A DNA stretch of 26,337 bases from Chara braunii (taxonomy: Eukaryota; Streptophyta; Charophyceae; Charales; Characeae). The DNA lies in the NCBI GenBank assembly GCA_003427395.1, contig BFEA01000401.1, forward strand, positions 1,335,959-1,362,295. The letters are read 5' to 3'. The translations under genes and the position numbers were made by a program. Of this stretch, positions 19,052-26,337 are shown piece after piece. A model generated the notes under the pieces. That model had not been told where the DNA came from. It did no database searches and was given only the letters and a program-made list of their open reading frames with translations. Position 1 is the stretch's first letter. Each line of letters opens with the position of its first letter.

Positions 19052-19411
19052 CTGAACGCGAACAAACAAAAGCAGGTGTTCGAGACAAATGATTCAGATG
19101 CTGCCTCTGGATGGTGGGAATGAACCAGAAAAAGATTAAGATGGAGGGGAGCATAACTGCCCACAAACCAAAAACCACACGAGGAAAGCAGTTCATCTAA
19201 GCTTTCTGCGGCACGTCAAGAATATGCGAGAATATGCAAAATGACTGGCATGCTTCAGGAAAGCCAAACCAAAATAGGCTGTTAGAGCTTGCCCGCTTCA
19301 CCGGCTTTAGTCAAAACTCCATTTGAGAAGTCTGACAGCTCAGACAGGAGTCAACAGGCCGCTCATGCGAGAACCGACACAAAGCCATGCCTTCCTCCTA
19401 ACAGCGTGTCA

Positions 19412-19830
19412 AACCAAGCCAAACCAAACCAAACCAGGCCAAATAAAACCAAGCCAGCGTTGGACTAAGCGAGTCAAGACTTTCCAAACCAAACCAAACC
19501 AAGCCAAAACCAACTGAAATCAACTGCACGCCCAAGGCCAAGTCAAAGCCAAAGCCAAATCACACCACACCAAACCACACCACACCACACCACACCACAC
19601 CACACCACACCACACCACACCAGGCTATGACAGATGATATCATATATGGCAAGCGAAGTAAATCAAATCAATCAGTGCACACGATAATAACATGGCAACT
19701 ACACCTGCGAATGACATCTTAATAGTACCCAAGTTCAGAGTTTGATAACAAAGTGGCACACGCTGAAAAAAAAAACTGAAGGAGTTAGATGTGGGCTTAA
19801 AACCAAACCGAACCAAACCACACCACACAA
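19412..19830. repeat. Pentanucleotide repeats (CCAAA)n, (CCAAG)n and (CCACA)n
   Basis: CCAAA and CCAAG units cluster at 19412-19460, 19482-19511 and 19531-19558. A nearly pure (CCACA)n array occupies 19561-19622. After a non-repetitive gap, CCAAA/CCACA units return at 19799-19829. The units differ by single substitutions, so one family is spreading and drifting. This is not the plant telomere repeat. Confidence 0.93.
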
Positions 19831-21340
19831 GAAAAAAGGCGATGGATGGGGCGAAAAGGCAAATGAAATGCAATGGAACGAACCGATGAGCAAATTAACC
19901 AGGAAGCAGGTCATATCAGGCCAGTGTAGTCCGGCCCGGCTGCAGCAACGAATCACAAATGAGGAAAGAGGACAATGTGGACTGCGACAGGGTCAAACCA
20001 TCACCCTCAACGAGTGCCAAATGAAGTCAACCAGACCACCCACTGGCCTAGAGACCAAATTGATCACACAGTCCGAGCGACATCGAAAACCAGACCTAAT
20101 GAACACCTATTACAAGTCAAAACCTTTCTGACAGCAGCAGGACTAAATCGAGCTCAGCACTCCAATTCAATCAAACCCCAGGGTAGGCCATCGGCAGCAC
20201 ACCACTCGTGATGCAAACCACATGCCCATTGTGGTACAAAGGGACTGTCCATGAGAAGCACAAATCGTTGGAAATTGCAATGGCAGTTTTGAAATGTTGG
20301 AAGGACGGAGGGCCATCGCAGCAAAGAACCTCCCTCAACCTGCATCTGGTCCGTTGATCTATAGCGCTGTCAAACGTCTTAGGAAATCAAGAAGCATCAG
20401 AATCCACGCTTAAGCAAAAGAAAATCCCAACACCCTCAATCACCCGTATGTAAAACGAATGGAAGCACTCCCTCCGTCCCACACATGACACAACTGGCAG
20501 CACACAAAACAGCTGTTAAACACCCATTACCATTCCCCTCATGGAAAAAAAAATATGCGGCTCGTTTACGGGCGCAGCTTTCGGGGCCAGGCCGGCGTTG
20601 ATAAATTTCGTAAATGACCTTTGTCATGTTTCAGACCTCCGAACGTCGCGGTGCTGCACCCGCAGCCTACATACGGGCGAGGTACTGGTGGTTTGAATCC
20701 CATTTCATGATTCATCAGGCATGAAAGTTGCATGAACAGCCAGTATATCGTCCCCTCAAGAAAGGCCCCCAAGACCACATACATTTCGGATTCCACGATT
20801 CCAATAACCATTGTCTTCAGATAGGATAGTGACATAGCTGTGGGCCTTTTCTAGACTCGGCCAGGAGGTGAGAGGGATAGAAGACAGAACCTCCCAGTCT
20901 TTCCCACAATCTTACGCCATCATGTATGTCATAGCGACACCAGGCATGAGACTTGGTAAGGACGAGGGGAAGAAGCATCCCTTCCCCACTGATGAGAGAT
21001 TCATGGACGGAATATTTCCAAGAATGGTCCCAGAAGAGTCCTTTCCCAACTCATCAATGGCACGTCTCACCGCGAGAGAAGCTATATTATATGTTTTTTT
21101 CTCGAAACCAACTTGCCAGGCCCGGCCACACAGTGAGGCATGTCCATAATGCATGTACCTTGTAGGGAAGAACGAGAAGCCAAACAATCGGCATGAGAGT
21201 ACCCATGACCACCTACCTTAGAAATGGGCTGCAGGAAAGGCAGCACTGACTAATCCAAGTCTGTGTCATTCAGCTGTTCCTCAGCTTGACATAACCCGTG
21301 GTTGAAACTCCTGCATTAAACCGTCAGTACCGCCAAGCCT
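19831..21340. other. Anonymous stretch with one palindrome-family motif
   Basis: No supported gene. GGTACTGGTGGTTTGAATCC at 20681-20700 is a copy of the half-palindrome seen at 24695 and also resembles a tRNA T-arm with B box (GGTTTGAATCC). A minus-strand 12-nt segment between CTGCAG and GTAGGTGG near 21217-21228 looks splice-like but is too short to call. Confidence 0.4.
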
Positions 21341-21411
21341 CTTTTTTGCTGTGGCGGGTTTGCACTGTGCACGCCAAGCACTGTCCAACCGCCAGTGGTG
21401 TGCTTCTATTC

Positions 21412-21572
21412 TTTTTTGGCTGGCCGCCAGCCATTTTGGTCCAGTAGCACTATTCACCCGAAATCTGCGGCTCAAGTTGGCTCAGCAGAGCACTTTTTTC
21501 TTACTTGGCTGGCGCTGCCAGGCATATTGGTCCGGTAGCACTGTCCACCCAAAATCTGCAGATTGGCTCAAT
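21412..21572. repeat. Dispersed repeat family, tandem copies a and b
   Basis: Copy a (21412-21486) and copy b (21492-21572) share a TTGGCTGG core, CCATTTTGGTCCAGTAGCAC or GCATATTGGTCCGGTAGCAC, CACCC, AAATCTGCRG and TTGGCTCA. A more decayed copy may lie just upstream (21340-21410, with AAGCACTGTCCAACCGCC). Further copies are at 23588-23650 and 24775-24853, all in the same orientation. Confidence 0.8.
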
Positions 21573-21656
21573 TTCCATTCGCAATGTACTGATAGTTTAA
21601 GAGGAGCGAGAGGATTGAAAACCGGCACTCCAATCAGAGACAATCAAACCTTCCTT

Positions 21657-21868
21657 GCCATCCGGGTGTACCTCAGTTGGTAAGACAAACAAGCCGCATT
21701 CAGGAGGTCGTGGGTTCAATCCCCATTGCCCCCACATCTATGCCTGTGGCATGCTTGGTGCCTTACCTTTGAGGTAACCAGTTGGTAAGGAAGTCCATGG
21801 TAGCTCAGTGGTGAGAGCTCTGGCGTTGCAAAGGGGAGATTGCAGGTTCGATTCCCGTCGGCCCTCAG
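21657..21868 (+). mobile_element. Dimeric tRNA-derived SINE head
   Basis: Two tRNA-like modules follow each other on the plus strand. The first has A box TACCTCAGTTGG (21669-21680) and B box GGGTTCAATCC (21712-21722). The second has A box TAGCTCAGTGG (21801-21811) and B box GGTTCGATTCC (21845-21855); its flanks (GTCCATGG, GGCCCTC) recall tRNA-Cys. Spacing between boxes (about 32 bases) is right for polymerase III, but anticodon and acceptor stems do not pair well, so neither is a working tRNA gene. A dimeric SINE or two adjacent insertions are both possible. Confidence 0.7.
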
Positions 21869-22184
21869 TCTCCCCTGTGCATAATCAGTTGGTGTTTGGT
21901 TTTGCACCCCACGTACTTGTCCCCCACCCTAGAGCTGCGCCTATACAGACTAGTGGACATAGTCGCTTAGTTCGTTGAGCTAAAAATGATGTACGTATGA
22001 GGTCTAGGAAACATTTCCGTTCACCGTTCATACGTTGACCACACAACCACATACAACTGGTTCAGGGTTCGAATCTGTTCAGCCTCCATACAACCATACC
22101 CACAGATAACTGGACGGCATGGGCTACAGGCTAGGAGAAGAACAGATGGTGGCCTAGTAAGTACTGAGAATGTAGTCTCATGTC

Positions 22185-22419
22185 TTCTGATGCCCTGACT
22201 CCCTGAGGAACCCAGGGCATCGGAACCCAGCTGATGACGGAGGCTTGGGGACAGACGGGGGGCCTGGCTACCCGCTGATGACGAAGGCATGGGTACCTTC
22301 GGGGTTCATACAACAGGTACAACTGACCATTGGTAGAAAAACAGTACAAAAAAGACCTGCAATACACTTGGACCGACATGGTACACCTGACACCCAGCTT
22401 CACTATGTGGGTTCCTCAG
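22185..22419. other. Nested inverted repeats
   Basis: TTCTGATGCCCTG (22185-22197) pairs with CAGGGCATCGGAA (22213-22225) as a 13-bp stem with one G-U pair. CTGAGGAACCCA, in the hairpin loop (22203-22214), has an exact inverted copy TGGGTTCCTCAG at 22408-22419. GCTGATGACGRAGGC occurs twice (about 22230 and 22273). The whole may be a small decayed inverted-repeat element. It is not a hammerhead because GAAA and stem I are missing. Confidence 0.6.
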
Positions 22420-23587
22420 GAGGTATCACTGGTTAGACCTTGGCTTAGTGGGGGCCATTGGGCACACTGCCTGTGATATCTAGAGTGGGAATGCTTAGCA
22501 CTGAAAAAACAGGGTGCGTGGGCTGGTGTGGGGGAGAACTGTGTGGTCTACCTATGGGGCCTGTGGTATAAGTGTCTATACCTACCGTACCCATTTGACT
22601 CGTTCGACTATGTTTCCACCATCTGCTGAGTTGGGCTCCTGCTTAGCCTTGGTGCTTACAACTACCATCTCACCCCACTACCGCAAGTGGCTAGATAGAC
22701 GGGTGGTTTGGTATTTGTCCTTATACCGAGGCAGGAGTGGGAATAGGAGGCACGCCGGGGAGACTTATCGCGAGGAAGGGGAGGGCGTTAGTCTCATAAG
22801 GTGGACCAAAAACAAAAAAGCCAAAAACACCGAACAAAACAAAAGAAAGGAGAAACAAAACAAACATGGGAAGGTGGGGAAGGTACAAACATCACACATT
22901 TGAACTACAACAAACACCTGAATGTGGCTTTCTTGAGATTTCCCAGACCGCAAATGCAAACATACAAATAAAAATAGCTAAATAGTGAATACAGTAGAAC
23001 AGCAATCCACCTCCAAACAGCAGCTAGTACAGTATAGCGGGCTCAGTAATCTTGGCAGGTGGTAGCTCTGGAGAGGCCACTGGCTTCCTCGGAGGCCTCG
23101 AAGATGGGCCAGCCAGCTACATTTGCCACACAACCCATTCCTCGAGGTGGCTGGACCCGAGACGTCATGCAGCCATACCCCCTCAAACCGAAATCCGCAC
23201 TTGCCTTTGCATCAGAGTTGGTAGTTCCAGCAACAGACTCATGAAAGAACAACCCTGTCTGTATTCACACAGTTTGGTTGCATGTCATTCACACTATGCC
23301 CGACCTCTCTACGTTGAAGGTCAAAACGCCAGCGGACCAGCGGTTGCCTTCAAAAAACACCCGCCGGTTTAACACGGGCCTGCAGAAGGGCTCGCAGAGC
23401 TTGTCGGGGTCATAGAATTAGTACCACGAGGGTTCAAATTATTTAGGAGCAGGCAAAACTCCGCATCGAGGAAAAGAGGCTGTAAACCGCTTATGGCTTA
23501 AACCAGCTCTGCGTCTGAGGCTGCTTTTACGGATCCAAAATTGTTCTGCACGCTAACACAGACCGAACCAGCACAATCGCGACCACA
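22420..23587. other. Anonymous stretch, no supported gene
   Basis: An A-rich plus-strand patch lies at 22803-22862. The minus-strand frame at 23252-23043 gives a fairly protein-like sequence (with RGYGCMTSRVQPPRGMGC) but no family or splice context is recognised. Confidence 0.4.
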
Positions 23588-23650
23588 TTTCTTTTCGGCT
23601 GGCGGCACCAGTCATTTTCGTCCGGTACCCACAAGTCCTCGAAGTTTGGG
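23588..23650. repeat. Dispersed repeat family, copy c
   Basis: TTTCTTTTCGGCTGGCGGCA, CCAGTCATTTTCGTCCGGTA and CTCGAAGTTTGGG align with copies a, b and d. Orientation is the same as the others. Confidence 0.7.
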
Positions 23651-24023
23651 GTGTATGCAAACACACTCCTACATTGCTCGCAGCTACACAATATTTCTAG
23701 GTGCTCCGTGGCTCCTTTTCCGACCTACCAGTAGTGGTCTCCAGCAGGTTCGGCAGCCTAGGGATAGGCAAAAGAGCGGGCCAGCTATTTCCAGAAGTGC
23801 CTGCACCAAGCCTCTCTTTAAATAACCAGTACCTTTCCCTGCTTGAAAGACAAATACGCACCGATTAACACGGCATGGTCGGCCAAAGAATGCCCAGTAG
23901 GTACCTACCGATCGGAAAAACAAAGAAAAATGAAAAAGTAATGAAAAACAGAAAAAAAAAGAACGCCAACTCGCACGCGGGAAGATTCAGACAACAGCAC
24001 GGGGATAAGTACAATAATAAAAC

Positions 24024-24026
<3 letters not shown>

Positions 24027-24058
<32 letters not shown>

Positions 24059-24432
24059 CGTGAAACATGGGAATGAATCCTACCGCACCTCCGAAGAAGA
24101 TTCATTCCCATTCTTGTAAATGAGGAAACACGCCGGCGGGGGTAGGGGTGGAGAGAGTGAGAGAGAGAGACAGAGAGAGAGAGAAGCCACATTTCTCTAC
24201 CTCTTGCTCTCTCTCTCCCATTCCCATGAGAGAGAGAGCCGCCACATTTCTCTACCTCTCGCTCTCTCTCCCATTCCCATGAGAGAGAGAGAGAGCCGCC
24301 ACATTTCTCTACCTCATCTCATCCTCATGGGTAAGAATCTTCCTCTCTCTCATGGGAATGAATCTTCCTCCCTCTCTCATGGGAATGCATCTTCCGCAAA
24401 AGTGCGGTAAGATTCATTCACATCTTTCACAA

Positions 24433-24486
<54 letters not shown>
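24027..24486. mobile_element. Fold-back element with (GA)n/(CT)n outer arms
   Basis: The left arm, (GA)n then GTGAAACATGGGAATGAATC, CTACCGCACC and GAAGATTCATTCCCAT (24027-24114), is mirrored by the right arm at 24379-24458. That arm read on the minus strand gives (GA)n, GTGAAAGATGTGAATGAATC, TTACCGCAC and GGAAGATGCATTCCCATG. The middle (24180-24378) is a minisatellite of about 50-bp units (CCACATTTCTCTACCTC, CCCATTCCCATGAGAGAG) passing into about 27-bp units (CTCATGGGAATGAATCTTCC). The left arm also contains a smaller hairpin, GGGAATGAATC with GATTCATTCCC (about 24069-24111). The right (CT)n continues into (CA)n up to 24486. No transposase is present. Confidence 0.72.
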
Positions 24487-24489
<3 letters not shown>

Positions 24490-24694
24490 GAGAAAGTAAT
24501 TCCATTGTTTATTTGTTTTCTTTTTTTCTTTATTTTTTGGAGTACAATCTCGTAGTTTTTTTCTTTTTTGAAGTTTATTTAAAGTTCTTTTTTTCCCAAG
24601 GAGCGCTTTGTGCTACTGGTAGCAACAGGCTCGGCAAGGGTCGACCTACCGGTAGGCACAGGGTCGGCATCGATAAAAGAGAAAGGTACTCAGT

Positions 24695-24714
24695 CTGGTG
24701 GTTTAAACCACCAG
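24695..24714. repeat. Perfect 20-bp palindrome
   Basis: CTGGTGGTTTAAACCACCAG is identical on both strands. Half-sites occur at 25166-25180 (ACTGGTGGTTTAAAC), 20684-20696 (ACTGGTGGTTTGA) and, on the minus strand, about 435-418. It could be a dimeric protein-binding site or the fusion of two inverted copies of a short repeat. Confidence 0.85.
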
Positions 24715-24774
24715 TACGTCCAAGCATCATTTTGCCAAAGCGGATTCTCCGAAGCACCAGCACAGCGCTTCATC

Positions 24775-24853
24775 TTTCCCTTCAGCTGGTGCCGCCAGTA
24801 ATTTTGGTCCTCTAGCCCCCGAGCCTCCAAAACTTCAGGATTGGCTCGATTTT
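24775..24853. repeat. Dispersed repeat family, copy d
   Basis: TTTCCCTTCAGCTGGTGCCG, CCAGTAATTTTGGTCCTCTA, GAGCCTCCAAAACTTCAGGA and TTGGCTCGATTTTG follow the order of copies a-c. Just beyond it, on the minus strand (24897-24880), a tRNA A box-like GGGCTCAACTGGTAGAA is present, so the family may be linked to a tRNA-derived element. Confidence 0.72.
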
Positions 24854-25345
24854 GTTGTCAAGCATGCCTGGTCAATGTTCTACCAGTTGAGCCCAGACCT
24901 GGATGTTGGAAGCATCTTGGAGTGGGGCCTACCAAAGGCTGGCGGCCTATTTGGCTCATGAGACCAAATCAACAAATGTCCCACCTGCATGACGGCACAG
25001 GATGCCCACACTGTGACGCGGATGGTATCGATTACCAATGCCACCGAAAACTCACCACCGCGCACAAGGAGGGCACCATTTTGATGTTGGAGCCTGCATG
25101 CCGCCAGTCCACTACCAATGCGTACTCAATGGGAAAGTGTTCAGGACCTCACAGGAGGCAGTGACACTGGTGGTTTAAACTAACCCCAGAGATTGTGACA
25201 TCTTAAAAAAGAAAATTGTGACATCCTGACATGAGAGACCGTCACAACAGTGTAAACATTTTCTTTTCCCTTTTACCTCTTTGTTTTTGTCTTTCTCTTT
25301 TTTGTTCCAAAGCACGGCGGCCTTGGTAACTCCTCCCATTCCATC

Positions 25346-25500
25346 AGGATTTGAACTCTAGATTCCTTTCACTCACACAATTCCGTCAGGATTCGAACTC
25401 AAGATTTGTTTCACTCTACCACCAGGCCTTAGCTCAGTTGGAGTTGGTGACACCGCTGAGCTGTTGAAATACAGACTCAAGTACGAACCCAGATACCTTC
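25346..25500. mobile_element. Overlapping tRNA-related SINE pieces
   Basis: On the minus strand an A box (GCCTGGTGGTAGAGTGA, 25427-25411) is followed by B boxes GAGTTCGAATCC (25400-25389) and GAGTTCAAATCC (25358-25347). Each B box is trailed by TGAYGGAATKG, so the 3' part is duplicated. On the plus strand a second head starts at 25428 with TTAGCTCAGTTGG and a decayed B box AGTACGAACCC near 25480. The two heads are back to back. Confidence 0.6.
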
Positions 25501-25609
25501 AGATGAAAAGAGTGGGATCATTCTGAATGCCCGGGGCCTGTCAGTTCAATGATGTTACCCAAAGGCCATCATCGCCCTTACAAATAAAAAAGGAAAAAAG
25601 AGTTGTGTC

Positions 25610-25690
25610 ATTCACTCATACCATTCCATCAGGAATCGAACTCAAGCCTATGTTTAGCAGCAGTGCATAGGTGTACCGTTCAGCCACAGG
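25610..25690 (-). mobile_element. tRNA-derived SINE head, same family as at 8.5 kb
   Basis: The minus strand has A box GTGGCTGAACGG (25687-25676), B box GAGTTCGATTCC (25643-25632) and the tail TGATGGAATGGTATGAGTGA. Alignment with 8554-8495 is good from the A box (GTGGCTGAAYGGTACAC) to the B box, supporting a real repeat family. Intact boxes suggest that it could still be transcribed by polymerase III. Confidence 0.68.
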
Positions 25691-25759
25691 GGCCGGGTAC
25701 ATCACACACTGGAACTTGCTTGCCATGACCGAGAGAAGCAACTTCGTTGCCTGGTAAGA

Positions 25760-26119
25760 ATGCACCTCGATGTGCAGACCAGGGGGTGCATGATCTGCCG
25801 GATGCACCTGGAAGTGCAGAACAGGATCTGCACTGGGACTGGCAGGTGCCCAGGTGGATTCCGGCCGCGATACTGGTCTTGGCCCTCCAAACATAAACCG
25901 TACGGGCTATTAATGTCTCCGCCCTCCACAGTTAAGGCGCTTTGGATGACCCTTCCTCATCACCTCTATCACAAGGAGCCTGGGCTGTTCGACAAGAACG
26001 TGTCGCTGCAGGACATACAGAGAGGCTTACAGAAATTCTGCTCCTCTCAGGCGGAGGATGCAGTAGGACATAACGAAGCCAGGTCCTGTCAGGAAGAGGC
26101 TGCGCGAAAGTTCCAATGA
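25760..26119 (+). CDS. Hypothetical 119-codon open frame
   Basis: The second half (from about 25910) reads like genuine, acidic-basic helical protein: KNVSLQDIQRGLQKFCSSQ, then AEDAVGHNEARSCQEEAARK, ending in FQ and TGA at 26117-26119. The first half is built on related phrases ATGCACCTCGATGTGCAGA and ATGCACCTGGAAGTGCAGA and is probably repeat. No family is recognised, and it could be a last exon or a piece of a transposon gene. The start codon is not supported. Confidence 0.25.
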   Translation: MHLDVQTRGCMICRMHLEVQNRICTGTGRCPGGFRPRYWSWPSKHKPYGLLMSPPSTVKALWMTLPHHLYHKEPGLFDKNVSLQDIQRGLQKFCSSQAEDAVGHNEARSCQEEAARKFQ

Positions 26120-26337
26120 AACTTGACAACGCCCTGCAGTCAAATGGCCCGCATTTTGAACCCCTACCTTAGAAAAGCTCTGTACGTAGTTACACAATTA
26201 TATTGCGATTGCACGCATGACTGCTACCAATGACAACAAACGTTTGGAATTTTACTGAAATGCACGAAAAAGAAACACTGCCCCATCGGCCCTGTCGATC
26301 ACCCCCCCCCCAAAAAAAAAAGGAGCAAAGGCTTGGC
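26120..26337. other. Window end, no gene seen
   Basis: Near the end a run of C passes directly into a run of A (about 26301-26320), the same type of junction as at 15269-15289. Confidence 0.5.

Noticed and set aside
19412-19622. Possible interstitial telomere repeat.
   Set aside because: The units are CCAAA and CCACA pentamers, not the plant-type CCCTAAA heptamer.
21795-21868. Functional tRNA gene (Cys- or Ala-like).
   Set aside because: A and B boxes are good, but the anticodon stem does not pair and the acceptor stem is weak.
22228-22285. Two GCTGATGACG strings resembling hammerhead cores.
   Set aside because: No GAAA after a stem II and no stem I partner.

Overview
The window is nuclear, repeat-rich eukaryotic DNA, most likely from the green lineage (streptophyte alga or land plant). 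The strongest lineage clue is a pair of U6 snRNA relics whose 5' hairpin (TCC-TTT(T)GG-(G)ACATCC) and, in one copy, 3' end (GGTCCAAAT) follow the plant type of U6 rather than the animal type. GT-AG introns of several kb, many tRNA-derived short elements, long compound microsatellites and a broken Ty3/gypsy element fit a large, repeat-filled genome. The species cannot be named from the sequence.

Only one protein-coding gene can be supported well. It lies on the minus strand, and three consecutive exons join in phase: 13320-13232, 12666-12624 and 7039-6605 (stop at 6607-6605). They encode the C-terminal part of a protein with a low-complexity tail rich in Gly, Pro, Tyr, Gln, Ala and Ser. No folded domain is visible. 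The 5' part lies upstream (above 13320), and two possible short upstream exons (16825-16781 and 19051-19016) are offered with low confidence. A decayed copy of the 13.2 kb exon sits in the short intron (12855-12802).

Layout: 0-3.0 kb holds microsatellite, a degenerate minisatellite, a U6 relic and two tandem duplications. 3.0-3.9 kb is a diverged triplicated repeat that stays open in one minus-strand frame for 264 codons. 3.9-6.6 kb is largely anonymous, with a (CA)n(GA)n tract and a run of 36 C. 6.6-7.0 kb is the terminal exon. At 7.3-8.0 kb an insertion carries a near-complete type I hammerhead ribozyme, the signature of the terminal repeats of Penelope-like retroelements; it appears to have split an older tandem repeat (8.0-8.4 kb). 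8.5-10.4 kb holds a SINE-like piece, microsatellites and a purine-rich minisatellite. 10.5-11.6 kb is a decayed Ty3/gypsy RNase H-integrase segment. 12.6-13.3 kb carries two exons. 15-18.2 kb has small tandem duplications, a second U6 relic and an exact 19-bp Tn5/Nextera mosaic end, a sequencing-adapter signature that makes the contig suspect at that point. 19.4-19.8 kb is pentanucleotide repeat. 21.3-26.3 kb has tRNA-derived elements, a four-copy dispersed repeat, a fold-back element and a perfect 20-bp palindrome.

No operon-like organisation exists. The biology here is mobile-element biology layered over the introns and flanks of one gene. The most noteworthy item is the hammerhead ribozyme; the most important caution is the adapter sequence.
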